From positions 1 to 34,587 of IMG/VR virus record IMGVR_UViG_3300043446_000762: 34,587 bases of DNA. One strand, written 5' to 3'. The notes below the pieces were generated by a model. That model saw nothing but the letters and a program-made list of their open reading frames with translations. It ran no database searches and was not told the DNA's origin. Both the position numbers and the translations under genes were made by a program. Each line of letters opens with the position of its first letter. Positions within the stretch are counted from its first letter, which is position 1. Shown here one piece after another: positions 5,127 through 13,202 of this stretch. This DNA is from a virus.

Positions 5127-5420
5127 ATGGAAGTCACTGTAGTCTGGAAAGACGGTAAATATCCCTCGTTTAACCTGGGCCTAGCCAGCAAAGCAGGCGC
5201 AAAACCCTTCATGGAAATCAAAGGGTGCAAGCTGATTGAAGGGCAGAAAGGAACCTTTGTCTCCTACCCTGCCCGCAAACAAGACGACGGGAAGTATTGG
5301 AATCACGTATGGGCCTCTGATGCATTCAATCAGGTAGTGATCCAGAAGGCACAAGAGTCGCAGCCGGGGAAGTCCAAGGGCGGCGCTCTGGAAGACATGG
5401 AAAGCGATATTCCGTTCTAG
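5127..5420 (+). CDS. ssb: Single-stranded DNA-binding protein with acidic tip
   Basis: A 97-aa protein whose first 75 residues alternate beta strands (MEVTVVWKDGKYPSFNLGL, GAKPFMEIKGCKLIEGQKG, TFVSYPARKQDDGKYW), compatible with one OB fold. The end is an acidic tail, EDMESDIPF, closely resembling the DDDIPF tip by which bacterial SSBs recruit partner proteins. It starts immediately after the stop of the annealing-protein gene with GAGG upstream. It is shorter than cellular SSB and not obviously of the same sequence family; a phage-specific SSB is the best reading. It would coat single strands for the Sak protein and may use the tip to bind host repair factors. Confidence 0.7.
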   Translation: MEVTVVWKDGKYPSFNLGLASKAGAKPFMEIKGCKLIEGQKGTFVSYPARKQDDGKYWNHVWASDAFNQVVIQKAQESQPGKSKGGALEDMESDIPF

Positions 5421-5432
5421 GATAATTTTTAT

Positions 5433-5519
5433 GGGGCGAATTTCCGGGCTGTCGGATAAGGCCTAATGTTGCTCAGGCCGAAAAGTGAGAGCAGGAGTTC
5501 AGCACCTGCCGCCCCACCA
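5433..5519 (+). ncRNA. tRNA-like cloverleaf ending in ACCA (degenerate or pseudo-tRNA)
   Basis: The 104-nt gap after ssb folds as four arms. An acceptor-like stem GGGGCG 5433-5438 pairs with CGCCCC 5510-5515, followed by an encoded ACCA. A D-like hairpin is TCCG/CGGA (5443-5456), an anticodon-like stem GGCCT/AGGCC (5460-5479) has a 10-nt loop, and a T-like stem GCAGG/CCTGC (5491-5509) is contiguous with the acceptor. Its 9-nt loop contains TTC. Length (87 nt) and CCA are tRNA-like, but the loop sizes are wrong and no anticodon can be assigned. TGCTC (5470-5474) could also pair with GAGCA (5489-5493), a possible pseudoknot. Confidence 0.5.
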
Positions 5520-5524
5520 TTAAT

Positions 5525-6043
5525 ATGTCAAAGCCACTAACAATTCACACTATTGACTCTTTGAAAGAGCGAACGATTGAGGTTGGAGACTGTTGGATTT
5601 GGCAGGGGTACATGGCAAACGGAAGCCCACAGGTCTATCACTACGACAAGATTAAAACTGTCCGTAGAGTAATGAAAGAACTGATCTCTGGCGAGCCACC
5701 TCCTAAGCATCTGTATATTGCAGCCAAATGCGGAGATCCTAAGTGCGTCAACCCCGATCACTTCATTTGCCGCACTAGGCAGCAGCACATGTCTTACATG
5801 GCCGGCAATACCGATCAGAAGAACATCAATCGACGGATTAAACTGAGGGAGGCGGCAAAAAAAAGAGGCCTCCAGAAATTAACCGACGATCAAATTAAAG
5901 ACATTTTGGCAAGCGATCTATCTGGCGCAGAGCTAGGCCGCAGGCTAAATGTAAGCAGAGGCTTGATTGGCCTTATTCGTAGAGGTCAGAGCAGGAAGAT
6001 TACTGTTCAAACCAATAATCCATTTGCAGGACTAATGAGATGA
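5525..6043 (+). CDS. HNH-like protein with C-terminal helix-turn-helix; catalytic site looks degenerate
   Basis: A 172-aa protein with the layout of phage HNH_3-type endonucleases: CWIWQGYMANG (23-33), KTVRRVMKELISGEPPP (44-60), then a zinc-binding CGDPKCVNPDHF (69-80). In active relatives a His (often DH or RH) stands a few residues before the first Cys; here the segment reads LYIAAKCGD and that His is missing. A resolvase/sigma-like helix-turn-helix follows (LTDDQIKDILASDLSGAELG, then RRLNVSRGLIGLIRRG, 119-154). It may therefore bind DNA without cutting, or be a decaying homing gene. No ribosome site lies at normal distance from ATG 5525; the nearest AGGAG is inside the tRNA-like element. 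Confidence 0.65.
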   Translation: MSKPLTIHTIDSLKERTIEVGDCWIWQGYMANGSPQVYHYDKIKTVRRVMKELISGEPPPKHLYIAAKCGDPKCVNPDHFICRTRQQHMSYMAGNTDQKNINRRIKLREAAKKRGLQKLTDDQIKDILASDLSGAELGRRLNVSRGLIGLIRRGQSRKITVQTNNPFAGLMR

Positions 6044-6348
6044 GCACTTACGCATACCTTGAAGGCGAGATTGTTCGTTGGGCAGAACAACGTAAGATCA
6101 TTCCCAACAGCACCCCCCAGGCTCAACTTCTAAAGACGATGGAAGAGCTAGGTGAGTTGACCCGTGCAACGATCAAAGATCAGCAGGAAGAGATTGTTGA
6201 TGGAGTAGGTGATGTGATGGTCACACTCATCATCTACTGCGCCCTCAAGGACATTAATCTAGTTCACTGCATGGAGGTGGCCTACGATGCAATCAAACAT
6301 CGTAAAGGCACACTGAACTCCAACGGGTTGTTCGTTAAAGAGGCTTAA
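6040..6348 (+). CDS. MazG-like nucleotide pyrophosphohydrolase
   Basis: A 102-aa protein with the all-alpha NTP-PPase (MazG-like) metal-binding pattern: EELGELTRA (35-43) and EIVDGVGDVMVTLI (51-64), giving ExxE and ExxD motifs plus D58. These enzymes hydrolyse (d)NTPs to monophosphates; phage copies are thought to tune nucleotide or alarmone pools during infection. Length fits a single-domain MazG-like protein. The start overlaps the HNH-like gene as ATGA. It is the last plus-strand gene and its stop codon overlaps the stop of the convergent late operon by 3-4 nt. Confidence 0.75.
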   Translation: MSTYAYLEGEIVRWAEQRKIIPNSTPQAQLLKTMEELGELTRATIKDQQEEIVDGVGDVMVTLIIYCALKDINLVHCMEVAYDAIKHRKGTLNSNGLFVKEA

Positions 6349-7712
6349 CGAAATTGCGGGGGGTTCACGAATCCCCTGCCGGCACCAGCACCTTCACGCA
6401 CACGCCTGACGCGCTCTTCATATTCCGGCGTGGTCCCAGGGGCTAGCGTAGTTCCAGTAAATGCCTGCTTAAACGCAGACACTCCAGGAATAAAGTCCGT
6501 AGCAATGTCAGCGGCCTGCACGGCAGCTTGACCATAACGACCTTGCTGTGCAGCAAGAGCAGCTTCAGCGGCAGTAAGCAGCGTACCTGCCACGCCACCC
6601 ACCTTAACCGCCCGACCAAGGCCGCCAAAGGAACCAAAGCCCTGATGCGGAACACCCTGAGCAATACGTGCTTCGCGGCTTAGGATTGTCTCGGGGATCT
6701 GCCCCTGTACTGCTTTCCAGTATTCGTTAGTAATCTTGGAAACCCGATCATTAACATCAGGCGCATTACCGAAAGGCTGGCCTTTGTTAAGCAGATCTTT
6801 GGCATTCTGACGATGCTCTGGACCAAGAATGTTAAATAGAGCTCGGTCCACGTTACCAACATCAGGGCGAAAAACCATGCCAGCGGGAATATCTGCTGCG
6901 CTCTTAAATGTAGATTTGACGCGCTCTTTCGGGGGCACGGCAGGAGCGGCTGCGGGAGCAGCAGGTGTAGCACTGGGTGCTATAGCGGGTGTGGCGCTAG
7001 GCGCTACAGTTGGTGCAACATCAATTTGCCGCGCAAGGTCTGTTTGCACTGCCTTCGTCACATTTCCCCCCTGCTGAACAGTTTGAGACAAGGTGGGAAT
7101 TTCTAGAGGAGCCGGCGCAACAGGGGCAGGAGCGCCCATAGGAGGCGCAACAGGACCGGTCGCCATCTTTTGCTGCGTCACTTGCGCCGAGCGCTCAACC
7201 ATCGGGCGCATTTCGGGAGGGACTTCGCTCAGGTTTACCGGGCCACCAGCAGTCATTACTGTTTGGGCAGGCGCAGCAGCAGGACCAGCAGGCCGAGATG
7301 TGGCATCAGTCGGAGCCGGACGATTAAACGTAATATCCGTATCTAGGATGGACTTGGTTTGAGCAGGAGCACCAGCCTCTTTAAATGCTTTGTATCCGCG
7401 CCTTACAACTTCCGCGCCGGCTATGGCAGCAGGAATCTGCCAAAGACCAAGGATGTTATCCATGAAATCTTTGGTGGGCGATGCCGCAACAGGCTCAGGC
7501 ATATTTTGCTTGACAACACTGGCAGCAGCAGCAGCCCGCTCTGCCGTCCTAGCAGCATCTGGCTTGAAAATAACCGATTCGGCTGCTTGAGATTTTCGCG
7601 GCGTAGCAGCAGGCGCGGGAACAAAAGCAGGAGCCGCCTCTGCCGCTGCGCTCGGTGCTGAAGGTTTTTCGCTTGAACGACCTTCAAGTGCATCCCAAAA
7701 ATTGTCAGCCAT
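6345..7712 (-). CDS. Ala/Pro-rich protein, likely internal virion protein; last late gene
   Basis: A 455-aa protein beginning MADNFWDALEGRSSEKPSAP. The first 260 residues are Ala/Pro/Thr-rich low complexity (linkers such as APAATPRKS and repeats of SATPAIAP), with a short hydrophobic stretch near 88-100. The C-terminal 170 residues are more ordered and include an Ala/Gly-rich helical segment, VGGVAGTLLTAAEAALAAQQ. It ends the late operon after the nozzle and host-specificity genes, where podoviruses commonly encode ejection or core proteins. That role is positional inference; no lytic or other enzymatic motif is visible. Confidence 0.55.
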   Translation of the reverse strand: MADNFWDALEGRSSEKPSAPSAAAEAAPAFVPAPAATPRKSQAAESVIFKPDAARTAERAAAAASVVKQNMPEPVAASPTKDFMDNILGLWQIPAAIAGAEVVRRGYKAFKEAGAPAQTKSILDTDITFNRPAPTDATSRPAGPAAAPAQTVMTAGGPVNLSEVPPEMRPMVERSAQVTQQKMATGPVAPPMGAPAPVAPAPLEIPTLSQTVQQGGNVTKAVQTDLARQIDVAPTVAPSATPAIAPSATPAAPAAAPAVPPKERVKSTFKSAADIPAGMVFRPDVGNVDRALFNILGPEHRQNAKDLLNKGQPFGNAPDVNDRVSKITNEYWKAVQGQIPETILSREARIAQGVPHQGFGSFGGLGRAVKVGGVAGTLLTAAEAALAAQQGRYGQAAVQAADIATDFIPGVSAFKQAFTGTTLAPGTTPEYEERVRRVREGAGAGRGFVNPPQFR

Positions 7713-9199
7713 TATTTATCCTCGCCGTGACGAATGATGCGGTTGGACTTGTCTACACGCAACGTGCCCTTGGGCAAATCAGGCATCTTGCCCGTTAGTT
7801 CATATTGCAGTCGAGCGCTATACGTATTGTTAATTGCTTTGAAAATATCCGATTTCTGGAAGTCATCAGACAATTTGCCCATGTCCAAAGTTTCTCCAGT
7901 TTCTGCAATCTTGCGCTGCGCCTTAAAGAGTTCGTTGGTCCAGGCGGCAATCAGAGCATTGTTTCGCATTTGAGCAACTCGGTTGCTTGCAGCACTTTCA
8001 TAGCCACTGACTCGCGGATCAACTTCAGGCACGCTCACGTAACCAGGAGGCAGGGCGCTCTTGGGAACCGACCTATAAGCCTCTTGGTTTGCAGCATCTA
8101 GCGCCAAATAACGCCCAAGCGCTTCAAACTGTTTCCGATCCTTAATAACACCCTGCAACTCACGCATGATTGCAGTTTCAATGTTTTGCTGCTCTTGCAG
8201 GTTTTGGCTGCTGGAGACATTGGTGGTGGCAGCTTCACCAGCCGTGCCGCCACCGCTAACCTGGCCCAATGTTCCAACGCCAGTAGAAACGCCAGCACTC
8301 AAACGGCCACCAGACGGAGCAATTCCCTGCCCATCTGTGGTTCCCTGAACCCCGGTGCCAGCAGTGCCAGATACGTTTCGGGTGGTCTGCTGAAGTGTTC
8401 CAGCTTGGGCTCCAGTACGCTGTTCAGTACCAGCTTGACGGCCCTGACCAATGGCATTTAGACGACCATAGTAACCAAAAATGCGCTGACGATCCTCTGG
8501 CTTTAGGGTGCCAATGTAGTCAAGGATGCCGCGAATGTTTTTGCCAAGACTGATTTGCTCTTCAATGTTGCGGTTAGCAGCACTAGCAGTGCGAGCAGCT
8601 TCAAACGCATTGGCTTGAGCTTCAAAAATAGGTTTGTTTAGACCATACCGCGCAAGCTTTGCGTTTTCTCCAGCAGAGGCCCATCCTGCGGTTTGAATGG
8701 CTTTTTTGTCGGAATCAGTAATAGCGCCGCCACGAGCGCTAAGTTCTTTAACTTCCTGCTCAGTCATCTCCCTACCATCTCGATGACGATAGGTATTGGT
8801 AGCACCGCGAGCGTTATAAGTTTTGAAGCCGACTTTATTGCCGACCGCATCAACCATCTCTTCTTCTCGCTCGGGACCGCCGTTGTAAAACTTCCAAGCG
8901 TCAGAGAGATTGCCCCGTAGCAAAGAAATAACCACCCCTTCCCAAACAGGATTGGTATTAATCTTTGTGGTTTTTTCAGTGCTTGCGTCCCTAATAATTT
9001 GAGCGGCACGATTGCGCTCTGCATCTCCAGCGCCAGGAGAAACAGCAGCAGCTAGCTCAAACACCTCTTTTGGCGGCTGGTTCTTTTGGTCAGGAGGAGC
9101 AGCTTGAACAACCGGCATGGGAGGAACAGCCGCCTCAACGGAGGCAACAGGATCTCGACGCACTTCAGTTGGTGCCAGCGGAACGAGTTGAGCGGCCAT
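7712..9199 (-). CDS. Large low-complexity protein, likely internal virion/ejection protein
   Basis: A 495-aa protein beginning MAAQLVPLAPTEVRRDPVAS. Residues 1-130 are mixed; 130-260 are charged helices (TYRHRDGREMTEQEVKELSA, FEAARTASAANRNIEEQ); 265-340 are Gly/Thr/Gln-rich (GTGVQGTTDGQG, GVSTGVGTLGQVSGGG); the C-terminus is helical (NALIAAWTNELFKAQRKI). Its stop and the next start share one base (TAATG). Such helical and Gly/Gln-rich mixtures are typical of proteins packaged inside podovirus capsids. No transglycosylase or peptidase motif is recognisable. Confidence 0.55.
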   Translation of the reverse strand: MAAQLVPLAPTEVRRDPVASVEAAVPPMPVVQAAPPDQKNQPPKEVFELAAAVSPGAGDAERNRAAQIIRDASTEKTTKINTNPVWEGVVISLLRGNLSDAWKFYNGGPEREEEMVDAVGNKVGFKTYNARGATNTYRHRDGREMTEQEVKELSARGGAITDSDKKAIQTAGWASAGENAKLARYGLNKPIFEAQANAFEAARTASAANRNIEEQISLGKNIRGILDYIGTLKPEDRQRIFGYYGRLNAIGQGRQAGTEQRTGAQAGTLQQTTRNVSGTAGTGVQGTTDGQGIAPSGGRLSAGVSTGVGTLGQVSGGGTAGEAATTNVSSSQNLQEQQNIETAIMRELQGVIKDRKQFEALGRYLALDAANQEAYRSVPKSALPPGYVSVPEVDPRVSGYESAASNRVAQMRNNALIAAWTNELFKAQRKIAETGETLDMGKLSDDFQKSDIFKAINNTYSARLQYELTGKMPDLPKGTLRVDKSNRIIRHGEDK

Positions 9200-9201
9200 G
9201 T

Positions 9202-9588
9202 TTATTGCCCTACCCTAGAGGTGTAATCGTAATCATCAACCACCGGCTGCTGCACTACTCCAGGAGCAGCAGGAGGCTTAGGAGCGCCAGGAGGCACAGC
9301 ACTAGCAATGCCAGAACCACCAACAGAACGAACAGCATTTAATACATTGCCTTGACTAAGTTGGTTAGCAGCATTAGAAAGGTTAGTGCCAACATTTCCC
9401 ACATTGGTTTGGAACCTATCAACCATTTGTTGTCCCATTTCCGCAAAAGAACTAGGAGCAGCGCCTGGTGTTTGCTGCGGAGGGGCAACGCCTTGAGATT
9501 GGAATGTCCTATCAGTTGGCATTCCAGCATATTGTTGCCAATTGCCGAATTGTCTTGTGTCGCCAAAATAATTACGGAAGTAATCCAT
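9202..9588 (-). CDS. Small Gln/Pro-rich virion-type protein
   Basis: A 128-aa protein beginning MDYFRNYFGDTRQFGNWQQY. The middle (VAPPQQTPGAAPSSFAEM) and end (PPGAPKPPAAPGVVQQP) are Pro/Ala/Gln-rich, with one amphipathic helix in between (QMVDRFQTNVGNVGTNLSN). It lies in the series of five low-complexity genes at the end of the late operon. Structural by context; no family recognised. Confidence 0.5.
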   Translation of the reverse strand: MDYFRNYFGDTRQFGNWQQYAGMPTDRTFQSQGVAPPQQTPGAAPSSFAEMGQQMVDRFQTNVGNVGTNLSNAANQLSQGNVLNAVRSVGGSGIASAVPPGAPKPPAAPGVVQQPVVDDYDYTSRVGQ

Positions 9589-9589
9589 A

Positions 9590-10426
9590 TTACCCCCTCA
9601 TATTGATACCAAAGCCCTTGCTGCTTCCAGTCTGACCCTGAGTGCCAGCAAAGTTAGGCGTAGTAGAAGCCTGGGGCACGCCAAAGACCACGGACGCATA
9701 CTTGCTGTAAATGTCCTGAGGAGCGCCGGCGTATCCAATCCGGGAGGCGGCAGCTTGTTGTGCGCCTGTCAAACCCTGCTGACCCGCACCAAGCAGACTG
9801 CCATACAAAGAGCCAGCCTGACCTGTAGCGGCCTGACCAGCGCCCAGAATGCTTTCGGCGGCACGCTGACGTTGGGCTTCCACGTTGGCAGAAGTTTGCG
9901 CCGCAGCAGAATACAGGCGCTGCTGACCAAGTTGTGCAAGGTTTTCTTTGGCTAGGGCTTCCCGAGCGCTACCCAGAGCGCCAGCGCCGCCAAATTGAGC
10001 ACGCTGCTCACCCATTTGCTCACGCAAAGCTTCCCGAGCCGGCTGGAGAGAAGCATAGATTTGCTCTTGTTTGTACGCAGGATCAAACAACCCCGCAAGG
10101 CTAGATGCTCCGTAACCGGTCAGGCCCTCTCCCAGACCCCGCTGATAACCAGCAACATCGGAAACACCGCCAGTGCCGGTAAGGTAAGAACCACTGCCTA
10201 CCTGCTGCTGCAAAGCGCCAGCCTGACCTGCAACATCCATTGCGGTTTGAGCGGCTTGAGTTGTAGGCGAATAAGCTGTACCAAGCACATTGGCTGCGCC
10301 GCCAACAGTTTGCGTATACGCAGGCAGGAAAACATCGCGCAACGCATCGCGCTGGATTCGCAAAACATCTTGTTGTTCAGGAGTTAACTGAACCTGTGTG
10401 GACGAAGAGCCTTTTCCGAAACCCAT
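9590..10426 (-). CDS. Ala/Gly/Gln-rich helical protein, likely ejection or core protein
   Basis: A 278-aa protein beginning MGFGKGSSSTQVQLTPEQQD, with LRIQRDALRDVFLPAYTQTV. A central Ala/Gln-rich coiled segment contains FDPAYKQEQIYASLQPAREA, REQMGEQRAQFGGAGALGSA and KENLAQLGQQRLYSAAAQTS. The end is Gly-rich (FGVPQASTTPNFAG, KGFGINMRG). I recognise this overall pattern from podovirus virion proteins placed next to tail genes and commonly annotated as structural or DNA-transfer proteins. The role is inferred from composition and position. The spacing to the next gene is one base. Confidence 0.55.
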   Translation of the reverse strand: MGFGKGSSSTQVQLTPEQQDVLRIQRDALRDVFLPAYTQTVGGAANVLGTAYSPTTQAAQTAMDVAGQAGALQQQVGSGSYLTGTGGVSDVAGYQRGLGEGLTGYGASSLAGLFDPAYKQEQIYASLQPAREALREQMGEQRAQFGGAGALGSAREALAKENLAQLGQQRLYSAAAQTSANVEAQRQRAAESILGAGQAATGQAGSLYGSLLGAGQQGLTGAQQAAASRIGYAGAPQDIYSKYASVVFGVPQASTTPNFAGTQGQTGSSKGFGINMRG

Positions 10427-10436
10427 AATTCACTCC

Positions 10437-10943
10437 TTAGCCAGCTTTTTGCTGACCTTTAACATAATCAAAACTGGCATTAAAGTCTCTTTGAATCTGT
10501 GCCGGATCTTCGCCGGCAGCATATCGACCTTGCCAATATTTCATACCTTCAGGATCTCCGGTTGCGCCGCGAGAAGCGTACAAAGCATTTGCGGAATTGG
10601 CTTGCACGTTGCGAATTGGAGACTCAATTACGGGCTGCTGTTGTTGTGCGCGTTGGGCTACTTGTGCAATAGGAGCGCCACCTTTGCCAGCACTTTGAGA
10701 AGGATAACCAACACCAGATGGTTGAACTTTGCCGCCTTTACCGCCGCCAACAGGCCCCCTAGGATACAACGAAGCATTGTCCCAAGAAGTAGATCCAACC
10801 GAGTTGGCATACCGGTTAGGCATACCAAACTGCGGCTGTTGATTTGATTGCGGCGGCCCACTAGGCACACTGGTTTGTCCGTAAACGGGAGCATTCCCGC
10901 CTTTGCCACTTGCTTGAGCCGGTGCGTTTGATATTGTGCCCAT
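10437..10943 (-). CDS. Gly/Gln/Ser-rich virion-type protein
   Basis: A 168-aa protein beginning MGTISNAPAQASGKGGNAP. It is low complexity with repeated GKGG elements (SGKGGN, GGGKGGKV, SAGKGGAP), a Gln run (QRAQQQQPV) and a short ordered C-terminus (EGMKYWQGRYAAGEDPAQIQ). GAGG precedes the ATG. The 51-bp gap before it contains CATAAT on the minus strand, a possible -10 element with no good -35. Likely a minor virion protein by position. Confidence 0.5.
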   Translation of the reverse strand: MGTISNAPAQASGKGGNAPVYGQTSVPSGPPQSNQQPQFGMPNRYANSVGSTSWDNASLYPRGPVGGGKGGKVQPSGVGYPSQSAGKGGAPIAQVAQRAQQQQPVIESPIRNVQANSANALYASRGATGDPEGMKYWQGRYAAGEDPAQIQRDFNASFDYVKGQQKAG

Positions 10944-10994
10944 ATAAACCTCGTAACTAGATTATGTTACACCTAACTATTAAAAGAAAGCGTC

Positions 10995-13202
10995 TTAGCC
11001 GCAGAGATAAATACAAGCAATTTGTTTAACTTCAGTGCCAGAAGTAAATGTTGCAGCCTCTCTAGCTTTAGCAACAGTAATAGATCTAACGACATCATCA
11101 GATTGCTTCATGCCCTTACCCGACATAGAGCTAGTCACAATCAAATCCCCAGGCTGAATATCACCATTTTCGCCGCAAACGTTGATTTGGCCCTCGCCCA
11201 AAGCGTTTACCTGTACAACTTTATAAGTTGACTCTATTGTTGCCGGATCAAATCCTTCCGGCATAGACCACTGGTTTATTGTACTGCCATCAACTTGAAC
11301 GTCTGTGTTGATCCAAAGTGATCCAGGGGTTCCTGGAACAACGCTGGTCACAGAAGATGCAATTCCAATTGTTCTAGATTGATTTGGTTGTGTAGAGGTT
11401 GCTGTTTCAAACAACGTGCTATTAACGTCAGCTTTATAAATAAGCTGCGTATCAACCATAATATCTCCAACATTTACTTCATTATTTATTGGAGTTAATG
11501 TGTCGTGGAAGCCGGTAAATGGGCCATTGCCGTCAACAATATATATTTTGCCACCACCAGAAGGGCTATATGCAGAATATGCCCCGGGTGCTGCCCAAAA
11601 TTGTTTAGAAGCATTATTGTTAAAAAACTTTGCTGCACCTGAGCCACTTCCATTTGATGCAACATAAAGCGTAATACCGCCAGATACATTACCGGCAAAG
11701 CCTGCTGCATAAGTATGGCTTGCACTAGAAGTATCTGCTACGTAAAACGATTCTGTAGATGCGCCAGAGGTGTCGTAAACGTAAACAGCAGGAACGCTGG
11801 TAGAGCTTGTCCTATTGATTTGAAGGATGGTGTTTGCGCCAAGAATCTCCAAACTTCCGCGAGAACCGGAAGCCGGAATGGCCGTCAACTGGTCCATCAC
11901 TACAGAGCCATTTAGACGAACTACCGAGCCGTTATAAACAACGCTCCCGCTGGTATTACCAAGAGCGAAGTAACCGGTATTGCCCTCAATAACAGCGCCA
12001 GACCCAGAGGAAACCGTTGATCCGCTTCTAACAATATTGCCAGCCTGCAAATCGCCAGTAACAGTTAGTGCTCCAGTATTAACTGTGATGGCCGATAGAG
12101 TTCCAACCCTCAGGCTAGAGATGTAAGGGGTAGTCCAGGTTGTAACGTTGGTGACAGGATCGTAGGAACCCTCAGACTGATACAGAGAGTCGGTGCTAGA
12201 CGGGCTCGGATCAATTCCAGACCAGACAGTAGAAATGCCCCACACGGAAGCAGATTGGCCTGATGTTGGATAGGAAGCCGCGCCAGAAGTCTGAATGGTG
12301 CCGCTAGTTGGTGTGGGGTTGCCAGGAATGCGAGCAAACGCAAGCCTGCTCGATTGCCCGCTGGTAGAAAACGTAATCTGGATACTAGCCGGCGAGGCCT
12401 GCGAAACAACACCCGTGCTACTTTTGTAGCGAACCGGAACTGTAATCAATGCAGGCGATGCTGACATTGCAGTCGGTGCAGGCCATTGAGCAAACCCGCC
12501 GCCATCCGTAGGAGCGCCTACAGTAATGTTGGCATAGGAAATATCGCCGTTACCGGTGCTGGAGCTATTTCCAATACGCCAAGTATTGTTTGTAAAACCA
12601 GGATCTGAGTCGTTTTGGGCTGTCGAAAAATTGACATACCCCTGGCTATTTGATGCGTACAGCTTTGCAATTACGCCGGTAAAGTTAGGCCCAGTGGTGT
12701 ACGGAACTTGCAGCGTCGAGGGCTGGAAGAAGGCCACAAAAGTAGTTGACAGCACCGATCCTGACGTAACCACATCAAGATCAATAGCGCCAGTGGGAAC
12801 AGGGGCCCACTCAACAGCGGGCAGGCTTGTGTCTACGCGAAAGTCAATTTGCCGACCGCCAGTGGTCGTGTAGTAAAGCAGTTTAGTTGTGCTAAAGCCA
12901 CCCGTTACTTGGGTCCAGATGTAATCAGCAGGGTTAGTTGACTCAACAGAACTATCGCTATTACGAAGGCCGTAATATTGACGGTTCGTCGGAGAATCCG
13001 AAAAGTTAACCGACCCATCGTAGCTATCTGCATACTTAACTGCGATGTATTTATACAGATACCCAACAACTTGGTTATTCGGTCCAACGATTTCTCCAGT
13101 TGAGGGATCTGAATTTAGTCCGTTGTTTAGGTTGTTGAGCAGGTAATTAATTGCCTCAACAATCTGCCCAGTGTCGGACTGAGGAACAAGATCGTAAGGC
13201 AT
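10995..13202 (-). CDS. Tail/host-specificity protein
   Basis: A 735-aa protein. The N-terminus (about 1-140) has the pattern YLYKYIAVKYADS, then PTNRQYYGLRNSDS, STNPADYIWTQVTGGFST and LLYYTTTGGRQIDF, which I recognise from tail and host-specificity proteins of environmental phages. Residues 360-395 (SLRVGTLSAITVNTGALTVT) resemble the stalk of J-like tip proteins. The C-terminal 130 residues (NEVNVGDIMVD, GEGQINVCGENGDIQPGDLI, KGMKQSDDVVRSITVAKARE) look like a conserved terminal domain, possibly a self-cleaving or trimerising chaperone module. The ATG overlaps the preceding stop by one base (TAATG). Likely receptor contact or tail tip; enzymatic activity is not apparent. Confidence 0.6.
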   Translation of the reverse strand: MPYDLVPQSDTGQIVEAINYLLNNLNNGLNSDPSTGEIVGPNNQVVGYLYKYIAVKYADSYDGSVNFSDSPTNRQYYGLRNSDSSVESTNPADYIWTQVTGGFSTTKLLYYTTTGGRQIDFRVDTSLPAVEWAPVPTGAIDLDVVTSGSVLSTTFVAFFQPSTLQVPYTTGPNFTGVIAKLYASNSQGYVNFSTAQNDSDPGFTNNTWRIGNSSSTGNGDISYANITVGAPTDGGGFAQWPAPTAMSASPALITVPVRYKSSTGVVSQASPASIQITFSTSGQSSRLAFARIPGNPTPTSGTIQTSGAASYPTSGQSASVWGISTVWSGIDPSPSSTDSLYQSEGSYDPVTNVTTWTTPYISSLRVGTLSAITVNTGALTVTGDLQAGNIVRSGSTVSSGSGAVIEGNTGYFALGNTSGSVVYNGSVVRLNGSVVMDQLTAIPASGSRGSLEILGANTILQINRTSSTSVPAVYVYDTSGASTESFYVADTSSASHTYAAGFAGNVSGGITLYVASNGSGSGAAKFFNNNASKQFWAAPGAYSAYSPSGGGKIYIVDGNGPFTGFHDTLTPINNEVNVGDIMVDTQLIYKADVNSTLFETATSTQPNQSRTIGIASSVTSVVPGTPGSLWINTDVQVDGSTINQWSMPEGFDPATIESTYKVVQVNALGEGQINVCGENGDIQPGDLIVTSSMSGKGMKQSDDVVRSITVAKAREAATFTSGTEVKQIACIYLCG

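Noticed and set aside
5433-5519. A functional tRNA gene
   Set aside because: Loop sizes do not fit and no anticodon can be assigned; kept only as a tRNA-like element.
10944-10994. Late internal promoter with CATAAT on the minus strand
   Set aside because: No acceptable -35 at the right distance; mentioned only in the neighbouring gene entry.
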